Origin: Chryseobacterium taiwanense
GTDB lineage: Bacteria > Bacteroidota > Bacteroidia > Flavobacteriales > Weeksellaceae
Reading direction: 5' to 3'
DNA: 64,000 nucleotides
Assembly (NCBI RefSeq): GCF_000813825.1
Contig: NZ_JWTA01000005.1
Location: forward strand, 452,091-516,090
The translations under genes were made by a program, and so were the position numbers. The notes below the pieces were generated by a model, which had not been told where the DNA came from, did not search any database, and saw only the letters and a list, made by a program, of their open reading frames with translations. Positions 26,901 through 33,239 of this stretch are shown here, piece after piece; position 1 is the stretch's first letter; each line of letters begins with the position of its first letter.

Positions 26901-26920
26901 ATTTCAAAAATTACTGAAAA
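26901..26920. promoter_or_regulatory. third operator-like palindrome (ATTTCAAAAATTACTGAAAA)
   Basis: Shares 26 consecutive bases with the copy before 25280, running on into TATAAAA, and has 17 of 20 matches to the 24637 palindrome. It precedes a tiny ORF (26940-27011, 23 codons) and the gene at 27023. Confidence 0.6.
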
Positions 26921-26939
26921 TATAAAATTAACTATAATT

Positions 26940-27011
26940 ATGAAAAATTTAATCATTCATTTATTCCTGATTTTTTACTTCAGTGGGAAAAATAAAAAAG
27001 TAACTTTTTAA
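26940..27011 (+). other. tiny leader ORF, 23 codons
   Basis: ATG at 26940 opens a 23-residue reading frame (starts MKNLIIHLFLIFYFSGKN) that ends 11 bases before the next gene. Its start context (ATGAAAAATT after the operator repeat) copies that of the gene at 25280. It may be a remnant of a duplicated gene start or a leader peptide. Coding is not proven. Confidence 0.3.
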
Positions 27012-27022
27012 AATTTATAACC

Positions 27023-27394
27023 ATGAAAGCATTCTTGAAATATGATTTTTATTTTCAGTCCACAATTTTCATTGCATATATCATTGGATGGCTTGTTATT
27101 GAACATTATGACTTAATTTTTGAAAATTACTTTCTGCTATTTTATCATGTAATGGGAGGAATTCAATTATTAAGTTATTTAATTCGCCTAGGATTAAAAT
27201 ATCCTAAAAATCTGATGTACATTTTATATGGAATCTTTATTATCCCTGTTTGGTTAATATATTTCTATGACTCTCAAATTGAAAAAGTTGGCGAAATATT
27301 TTTCTACATACTTTTCTTTGGATTCATTTACAGTCCGTTTCTTGCAATTTCTTATATCATTTATACTTACATAGCTTACAAATCTCAAAAATAA
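27023..27394 (+). CDS. small integral membrane protein, unknown
   Basis: A 123-residue protein with four hydrophobic segments (FYFQSTIFIAYIIGWLVI, FLLFYHVMGGIQLLSYLI, YILYGIFIIPVWLIYF, FFYILFFGFIYSPFLAISYI). No catalytic motif or known family was recognised. It sits 5 bases before the DCC-type gene, so it is probably part of the same transcript. Its place in a block of membrane-lipid genes hints at a membrane role. Confidence 0.65.
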   Translation: MKAFLKYDFYFQSTIFIAYIIGWLVIEHYDLIFENYFLLFYHVMGGIQLLSYLIRLGLKYPKNLMYILYGIFIIPVWLIYFYDSQIEKVGEIFFYILFFGFIYSPFLAISYIIYTYIAYKSQK

Positions 27395-27399
27395 ACACA

Positions 27400-28212
27400 A
27401 TGAAAACTCTTAAAAATCACACCCTCATCTACGACAATGAATGCCCAATGTGCAAAATCTATTCAAAAGGTTTCATAAAATCCGGAATGTTGGATAAAAA
27501 TGGTAGAGAAGCCTTTACAGAACTGAGTTTAAAAAATAAAGCATTGATTGATGTTCATCGTGCAAAAAACGAAATTGCTTTGGTAGATCATAATGAAAAT
27601 AGAGTAGTTTACGGATTGGATTCTTTGCTTTTAATTATAGGGAATTCATTTCCGTTACTAGAAAAAATAGCAAGAATAGCACCTTTATATTGGTTTTTCA
27701 AAAAGCTGTATTCTTTCGTTTCCTATAACAGAAAACAGATTATCCCTTCAGCGAAAGATCAGACGGAAGAAGCCTGTGTTCCTGATTTTAACTTCAAGTA
27801 TAGAGTTGCTTACATGGTTTTTGTAGTCATTTTATCAGGATATATTTTAAGTTTATTTTCAACAAAATTAGGTTTGGGCTTAAGTCAGAATTTTTGGAGA
27901 GAATTTACAATCTGTGCAGGACAAATCGTTTGGCAGACTCTATTTTTAAAATCTTATTTAAAAGATAAAACATGGAATTATTTAGGAAATATGATGACAG
28001 TTTCTCTCATTGGAACTCTGTTGTTAATTCCCGGATTATTTTTAAATCTAAATTCAATCTCATCAATGATCTACTTTGGAATTGTAGTATTGATCATGTT
28101 TTTGGAACATATCAGAAGATGTAGAATTTTAAAACTAAACTTTCTGCCGACACTTTCATGGATGATTTTCAGAATCATTGTTTTAATAACATTAATTTGG
28201 ATTACTCTCTAA
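27400..28212 (+). CDS. DCC-type (DUF393) thiol-disulfide protein with membrane tail
   Basis: A 270-residue protein. The N-terminal 120 residues match the DUF393 / DCC1-like family: LIYDNECPMCKIYSKGF with Cys15 and Cys18, and later YGLDSLLLIIG plus FPLLEKIARIAPLYWFFKKLYSFVSYNR. This family is thioredoxin-like and is often called thiol-disulfide oxidoreductase; no enzyme activity has been firmly assigned. The C-terminal 140 residues add about four membrane helices, which is not usual for the family. Starts 5 bases after the preceding gene and is followed 11 bases later by a desaturase. Confidence 0.85.
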   Translation: MKTLKNHTLIYDNECPMCKIYSKGFIKSGMLDKNGREAFTELSLKNKALIDVHRAKNEIALVDHNENRVVYGLDSLLLIIGNSFPLLEKIARIAPLYWFFKKLYSFVSYNRKQIIPSAKDQTEEACVPDFNFKYRVAYMVFVVILSGYILSLFSTKLGLGLSQNFWREFTICAGQIVWQTLFLKSYLKDKTWNYLGNMMTVSLIGTLLLIPGLFLNLNSISSMIYFGIVVLIMFLEHIRRCRILKLNFLPTLSWMIFRIIVLITLIWITL

Positions 28213-28223
28213 AAAACTAAAAA

Positions 28224-29006
28224 ATGAAACATACAGAATTAATAAAAAAAGTGGAATGGAAAGATTTAAAATACCTTTCTACAAAGGAAATGTTGGTTGA
28301 AAATAACATCAGTCTACCTTGGTTTTTCATCTCCTTATTTCTAGCTTATAAAGGATATTATTGGGTGGCACTTCCGTTTTCCGGATTTTATTTTCTGACC
28401 GCTTTGAGACAGGTTCACAATGGTTTTCACAACTCATTGGGAACAGGGAAATTTCTCACTTGGTTGTCAATGTATTTAAATAGTATTTCAATGATGGCGT
28501 CGATTCATGCGGTGAAATTCAATCATATCAGACATCATAAATACTGTCTTTCCGAAGAAGATTATGAGGGGAAATCAGCTTCCATGAAATGGTACGAAGC
28601 GATTTTGTATGGACCGAAACATATGTTTTTGATTCATTGGATTACTTTCAAAAAAGCTAATAAATACTACAAAAGAGATATGGCTTTTGAGCTGATTTCA
28701 ATTTTAGTATTTGCCTTTATTGTGTTTTATTTTCAGATTAATTTTCTGAAGTATCATATTTTAGTTATGTTTTTCGGAGAACTTTTAATGGCATTTTTTG
28801 CAGTCTGGACAGTTCATCATGATACCCATGAAAATCCAAACATAGCAAGAACTCAACGCGGATTTTGGAAAAATAAATTAACATTCAGTATGTTTTATCA
28901 TATGGAACACCATCTTTTTCCGGCTGTTCCCACCATAAAACTTCCAAAATTGGCAGAAAGAATCGACAACGTTTTACCTGAATTGAATAAGAAGCAAACC
29001 TTTTAA
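28224..29006 (+). CDS. fatty acid desaturase
   Basis: A membrane di-iron desaturase of 260 residues. Histidine clusters: HNGFH near residue 70, HIRHH around 95, HHDTHE near 195 and EHHLFP near 230, in the order of acyl-lipid or carotenoid-type desaturases. Hydrophobic stretches flank the clusters. It probably introduces a double bond into membrane acyl chains; regiospecificity cannot be read. Located in the GbsR-type block, with an REP-like repeat after it. Confidence 0.88.
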   Translation: MKHTELIKKVEWKDLKYLSTKEMLVENNISLPWFFISLFLAYKGYYWVALPFSGFYFLTALRQVHNGFHNSLGTGKFLTWLSMYLNSISMMASIHAVKFNHIRHHKYCLSEEDYEGKSASMKWYEAILYGPKHMFLIHWITFKKANKYYKRDMAFELISILVFAFIVFYFQINFLKYHILVMFFGELLMAFFAVWTVHHDTHENPNIARTQRGFWKNKLTFSMFYHMEHHLFPAVPTIKLPKLAERIDNVLPELNKKQTF

Positions 29007-29030
29007 ATAAGCCTTGATAAAAAATAGTAG

Positions 29031-29060
29031 AGATGTCATGCTGAGCTTGTCGAAGCATCT
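29031..29060 (+). repeat. REP-like intergenic repeat, copy 1
   Basis: TGTCATGCTGAGCTTGTCGA followed by AGCATCT. ATGCT/AGCAT and GCTT/AAGC can form a small hairpin. Related copies are at 29602, 30451 and, as an inverted pair, at 53037-53087. Confidence 0.7.
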
Positions 29061-29083
29061 TTATTAAACAAAATTTTAAAAAA

Positions 29084-29560
29084 ATGTCCAGAATCCATTT
29101 AAGTACAATAATCGAAGCGGATATTCAAACTGTTTTCGACCTATCTAGAAATATTGATTTACACCAAATGTCAACTTCTAAAACCAATGAAAAAGCAATT
29201 GCAGGACGAACTTCAGGATTAATAGAACAAGGCGAAACTGTAACCTGGAGAGCAAAACATTTAGGAGTTTATCAGACATTAACTACCAAAATTATTAGTA
29301 TGAATAAACCACATCATTTTGTAGATGTAATGCAGAAAGGAGCTTTTAAATCAATGAAACATCAACATATTTTCACGCAGGAAGGTAAAAACACAATCAT
29401 GACAGATATTTTTGAATTTGAATCCCCTTTCGGAATGATCGGAAAAATGTTCAACAAATTTTTTCTTACAAATTATATGAAAAACTTTCTTTTAGAACGA
29501 AATAAATTGATAAAAACTCTGGCAGAAAATAGGGAGAATGAGATTAGAAAAATAGGATAA
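29084..29560 (+). CDS. SRPBCC family protein
   Basis: A 158-residue START-like protein (polyketide cyclase / ligand-binding fold). Typical features: the opening strand IHLSTIIEADIQTVFDLSRNIDLH, and the later GPFGMIGKM-type segment (ESPFGMIGKMFNKFFLTNYM) before the long C-terminal helix. No ligand can be named. The same fold occurs fused to a membrane domain at 25280 in this block. Flanked on both sides by REP-like repeats. Confidence 0.87.
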   Translation: MSRIHLSTIIEADIQTVFDLSRNIDLHQMSTSKTNEKAIAGRTSGLIEQGETVTWRAKHLGVYQTLTTKIISMNKPHHFVDVMQKGAFKSMKHQHIFTQEGKNTIMTDIFEFESPFGMIGKMFNKFFLTNYMKNFLLERNKLIKTLAENRENEIRKIG

Positions 29561-29601
29561 AAACGCGAGCGAAGCGAGCGTCAAAACTTAGTATTAGAAA
29601 T

Positions 29602-29630
29602 ATGTCATGTTGAGCCTGTCGAAGCATCTC
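29602..29630 (+). repeat. REP-like intergenic repeat, copy 2
   Basis: ATGTCATGTTGAGCCTGTCG then AAGCATCTC. Differs from copy 1 by two substitutions in the core. A short GC-rich direct repeat (GCGAGCGAAGCGAGCG, 29565-29580) precedes it. Confidence 0.7.
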
Positions 29631-29667
29631 AGCATAAAAATCAAGAATTAATTAAAAAACAAACACA

Positions 29668-30372
29668 ATGAACTTCCTAAAAGCCGAATGGCGAAAACTA
29701 GCCATCATTAATTACGAAATCAATCCAGAAATCTTAGAAAAATATCTTCCAATTGGTACAGAACTCGATTTCTATCAAGGAAAATGTTACGTAAGTCTTG
29801 TTGGTTTTATGTTTTTAAATACAAAACTATTAGGTCTTCCGATTCCTTTTCATCGAAACTTTGAAGAAGTTAATTTAAGATTTTACGTAAAGAAAAAAGA
29901 AGGAAACGAATGGAAAAGAGGGGTGGTTTTCATCAAAGAAATTGTACCAAAACAGGCTTTAAGTTTTGTTGCCAATTCTATCTATAAAGAAAATTATAAA
30001 ACAATGCCAATGAAAAATACAATTGATCAAAATGATAAAGAGTTACTAATAAAATACTCGTGGAAAGATAAAACATGGCATTCTATTGAAATTAAAGCTG
30101 AGAATGAACCCTTAAAAATGGAACCCCATTCCGAATTTGAATTCATTACAGAACATTATTACGGCTTTACAAAAAAAGAAAATAAAACTTCAGAATATGA
30201 AGTCTGCCATCCAAAATGGGAGTATTATTTAGTTAAAAATCATCAATTAGAAATCGATTTTAAAGCCATTTACGGAAATGATTTTGAATATTTAAATCAT
30301 CAGAAACCAATTTCCGTGATGCTAGCAGAAGGCTCTGAAATTGAAGTGAAAACTAAGAAATATTTAGTTTGA
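29668..30372 (+). CDS. DUF2071 (YqjF family) protein
   Basis: A 234-residue member of the DUF2071 family (B. subtilis YqjF-like). Seen: INYEINPEILEKYLPIGTELDFYQGKCYVSLVGFMF, IPFHRNFEEVNLRFYV and, near the C-terminus, EYEVCHPKWEYYLVKN. The fold is related to acetoacetate decarboxylase-like beta barrels; function is unknown. DUF2071, SRPBCC, DUF393 and TIGR01777 genes tend to lie near each other in Bacteroidota, and all are present here. A solo copy of the cassette repeat begins at its stop codon. Confidence 0.87.
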   Translation: MNFLKAEWRKLAIINYEINPEILEKYLPIGTELDFYQGKCYVSLVGFMFLNTKLLGLPIPFHRNFEEVNLRFYVKKKEGNEWKRGVVFIKEIVPKQALSFVANSIYKENYKTMPMKNTIDQNDKELLIKYSWKDKTWHSIEIKAENEPLKMEPHSEFEFITEHYYGFTKKENKTSEYEVCHPKWEYYLVKNHQLEIDFKAIYGNDFEYLNHQKPISVMLAEGSEIEVKTKKYLV

Positions 30373-30405
30373 AAGTAAAAAGAGCCAAGTAAAAAGTAAA
30401 AAGTT
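30373..30405 (+). repeat. solo copy of the S23-cassette flank repeat
   Basis: AAGTAAAAAGAGCCAAGTAA followed by AAAGTAAAAAGT, nearly the same as the flanks at 586-619 and 979-1012, but without a four-helix-bundle gene next to it. It may be an excision scar or a target sequence. Confidence 0.55.
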
Positions 30406-30450
30406 TTGGATCATTTTTTTTGTTAAGCAATTAAAGAGATAAGTTTTAGC

Positions 30451-30481
30451 GATGTCATGCTGAGCGAAGTCGAAGCATCTC
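30451..30481 (+). repeat. REP-like intergenic repeat, copy 3
   Basis: GATGTCATGCTGAGCGAAGT then CGAAGCATCTC. Third copy within 1.5 kb; each lies in a successive gap between genes of the same block. Confidence 0.7.
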
Positions 30482-30519
30482 ATGTAAAATTTTAACAATA
30501 AATCATTAAACAAAATACC

Positions 30520-31419
30520 ATGAAAATAATCATCGCTGCCGGAACGGGCTTTTTAGGAAAAAACCTCGAAAGATATTTTACAGAAAAAGGAAATCAGGTG
30601 TTTATTTTAACCCGAAATCCAAAACGTGAAAATGAAATTTATTGGGATGCAAAAACTCTAGGTGATTGGGGAAGTTTGATTGAAGGTTCAGATGTTCTTA
30701 TCAATCTTACCGGAAAATCTGTTGATTGCAGATACAACGAAAAGAATAAGGAGGAAATTTATTCTTCAAGAATCGAAAGTACAAAAGTTCTCCAACAATC
30801 AATCGATCAATGTATCAATAAACCTAGAATCTGGTTAAATGCAAGTTCGGCAACTATTTATGTTCATTCTGAAAATCATTTAAATACAGAAGAAAACGGA
30901 ATCATTGGCGATGATTTTTCAATGAATATCTGTAAAAGTTGGGAAAACGAATTTTTTAAAACAAAAACAGAAAATATACGAAAAGTAGCTTTGCGAACTT
31001 CTATTGTTTTAGGTAACAATGGCGGAGCTTTTCCTAAACTAAAGATGATGACAAAATTTGGTTTGGGTGGAAAGCAGGGAAGAGGAAATCAAAACATAAG
31101 TTGGATTCACATTGATGATTTTTGCAAGGCTATAGAATTTATAATTTACAATGAAAATATTTCAGGAGAAATCAATATTACGGCTCCCAAGCCTTTGCCT
31201 AATGAAGAATTTATGAAGGAATTAAGAAAGCAAATGAAGGTTCCATTTGGATTAAATGCACCAGTCTGGCAATTGGAAATCGCTTCCTTATTTTTAAATA
31301 CTGAAACGGAATTATTATTAAAAAGTAGAAATGTTTATCCAGATAAATTAATGAATAGTGGTTTTAAATTCTCTTATTCTGAAATCGATTCTGCATTTGA
31401 AAATTTAATAAAAGTATGA
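30520..31419 (+). CDS. TIGR01777 family NAD-dependent epimerase-like protein
   Basis: A 299-residue extended-SDR protein of the TIGR01777/DUF1731 family. The Rossmann motif is AGTGFLGKNL at the N-terminus; DVLINLTGKSVDCRYN is a family signature, and SWIHIDDF follows in the middle. The C-terminal DUF1731 part (VPFGLNAPVWQLEIASLFLNTETELLLKS) is present. Members act on unknown substrates; related to cell-division protein SulA-like annotations that are not well supported. It is the last gene of the block that begins with the GbsR regulator. Confidence 0.9.
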   Translation: MKIIIAAGTGFLGKNLERYFTEKGNQVFILTRNPKRENEIYWDAKTLGDWGSLIEGSDVLINLTGKSVDCRYNEKNKEEIYSSRIESTKVLQQSIDQCINKPRIWLNASSATIYVHSENHLNTEENGIIGDDFSMNICKSWENEFFKTKTENIRKVALRTSIVLGNNGGAFPKLKMMTKFGLGGKQGRGNQNISWIHIDDFCKAIEFIIYNENISGEINITAPKPLPNEEFMKELRKQMKVPFGLNAPVWQLEIASLFLNTETELLLKSRNVYPDKLMNSGFKFSYSEIDSAFENLIKV

Positions 31420-31549
31420 TAAGGGTGTTTTTGTGAATTTGTAAATGTTTTTTGATTTATCTTAATTTAAATCTCAACCTTAGCCTAAAATATTTAAGCT
31501 TTTTGCGATTTTAATAAATGATGATTAAATTAGCAAAAACTAAACTTCA

Positions 31550-32992
31550 ATGTCAATCAGACCAAAAACGAAAACCTTATTTTTCTCATCATTACTCATA
31601 TCATCAACATTTTTTTCTCAGGCACATAATGTTTCAGAAGGCTATCAAAAACCGACAGATCCGCTTGTTGTTCAGAATCTTGAAAACTGGCAGGATTTAA
31701 AATTCGGACTTTTTATGCATTGGGGGACATACAGTCAATGGGGAATTGTCGAAAGTTGGAGTTTATGTCCGGAAGATGAAGATTGGACGAAAAGAAAATC
31801 TGAACACGGAAAATCTTACTACGAATACGTGAAAAACTATGAAAATCTTCAGACGACTTTCAATCCGACTCAGTTCAATCCACAAAAATGGGCAGATGCA
31901 GCCAAAAAAGCTGGAATGAAGTATGTGGTTTTTACCACAAAACACCACGATGGTTTTGCGATGTTCGATACGCAACAGTCTGACTATAAAATAACTTCTT
32001 CGAAAACACCTTTCTCCAAAAATCCAAAAGCGGATGTGGTGAAAGAAGTTTTTAATACATTCCGAAAAGACGGTTTCAAAATCGGAGCTTATTTTTCAAA
32101 ACCCGATTGGCATTCAGATGATTATTGGTGGTCATATTTTCCGCCGAAAGACCGAAATGTAAATTACGATCCTAAAAAGTACCCTGAAAGATGGAATAAT
32201 TTCAAGAATTTCACCTTTAATCAATTAAATGAAATCACTTCAAACTACGGTAAAGTTGATATTCTTTGGTTAGATGGAGGTTGGGTTCGTCCGTTTCACA
32301 CCATTGATCCGAATGTTGAATGGCAAAGAACCATCAAGGTTGAACAGGATATCGACATGGATAAAATCGGAACGATGGCTCGAAAAAATCAACCCGGAAT
32401 TATCATTGTAGACCGTACCGTTCCCGGAAAGTGGGAAAATTATGTAACACCCGAACAAGCCGTTCCGGAAAAAGTGCTTTCTATTCCTTGGGAGAGCTGC
32501 ATTACGATGGGAGATTCGTTTTCGTATGTTCCGAATGACAATTATAAATCGTCTCAAAAAATCATCGAAACTTTAATTAAAATTATTTCGAGAGGTGGAA
32601 ATTATCTGATGAATATTGCTCCCGGACCAAACGGAGATTACGATCCAATTGTGTATGAAAGATTAAATGAAATTTCAGGTTGGATGGATAAAAACCAGTC
32701 GGCAGTTTTTGCGACGAGAAGTATTGCTCCTTATCATGACGGAAACTTTTATTACACACAAAGCAAAGACGGTAAAACAGTAAATGTTTTTCACTTGGAT
32801 GAAAAAACAAATTATGAATCTCCATCAACATTAAGTTTTACAATTCCGGATAATTTTAAACCAAAATCTGTGAAAATTTTAGGATTATCAAACAAAATTC
32901 AATGGAAAAAATCAGGAAATTCAATTGAACTCAATTTACCAAAAGAAAGAACTCAATTAAAATATTCAACCGTAATACAAATTACACAGTAA
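31550..32992 (+). CDS. alpha-L-fucosidase, GH29
   Basis: A 480-residue secreted glycosidase. The ATG at 31550 gives a signal-like N-terminus (MSIRPKTKTLFFSSLLISST). GH29 features: FGLFMHWGTYSQWGIVESW, YVVFTTKHHDGFAMFDT, and the nucleophile Asp242 in DILWLDGGWV. A small beta-rich C-terminal domain closes the protein. It removes alpha-linked fucose from glycans, in periplasm or outside. It is followed by a GH3 enzyme on the same strand, which suggests shared use on a host or plant glycan, although no SusCD pair or regulator is next to them. Confidence 0.93.
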   Translation: MSIRPKTKTLFFSSLLISSTFFSQAHNVSEGYQKPTDPLVVQNLENWQDLKFGLFMHWGTYSQWGIVESWSLCPEDEDWTKRKSEHGKSYYEYVKNYENLQTTFNPTQFNPQKWADAAKKAGMKYVVFTTKHHDGFAMFDTQQSDYKITSSKTPFSKNPKADVVKEVFNTFRKDGFKIGAYFSKPDWHSDDYWWSYFPPKDRNVNYDPKKYPERWNNFKNFTFNQLNEITSNYGKVDILWLDGGWVRPFHTIDPNVEWQRTIKVEQDIDMDKIGTMARKNQPGIIIVDRTVPGKWENYVTPEQAVPEKVLSIPWESCITMGDSFSYVPNDNYKSSQKIIETLIKIISRGGNYLMNIAPGPNGDYDPIVYERLNEISGWMDKNQSAVFATRSIAPYHDGNFYYTQSKDGKTVNVFHLDEKTNYESPSTLSFTIPDNFKPKSVKILGLSNKIQWKKSGNSIELNLPKERTQLKYSTVIQITQ

Positions 32993-33039
32993 CTATAAAC
33001 TGTCTTTAAAACGACTTAGGAAATCGAAGCGTTAAGAAA

Positions 33040-33155
33040 ATTAAAACTTAATCCGTTAAGAAATTCCCATTGTTTGAAGCGCGACACGAATATTGAACCG
33101 AAGAATGAATATTGAATTCGCGCAAGTTTTGGGAATTTTAGGATTAAATTTTAAT
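33040..33155. repeat. long imperfect inverted repeat between glycosidase genes
   Basis: Outer arms ATTAAAACTTAATCC (33040-33054) and GGATTAAATTTTAAT (33141-33155) pair with one mismatch. Inner parts AAATTCCCA / TGGGAATTT and a GCGCG block also pair in part. No ORF is present. Confidence 0.5.
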
Positions 33156-33188
33156 TTTTAGTGGAGAGTTCCAAGTCTTGAATTTTTG

Positions 33189-33214
33189 GTTCTTTTGCTT
33201 CAAGGCAAAAGAAC
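33189..33214. repeat. perfect 10-bp hairpin before GH3 gene
   Basis: GTTCTTTTGC / GCAAAAGAAC with loop TTCAAG, ending 25 bases before the GH3 start. It is not followed by a T run, so it may be a leader structure or a repeat rather than a terminator. Confidence 0.5.
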
Positions 33215-33239
33215 ATCATTAAAATAAAATTATTTTGCT

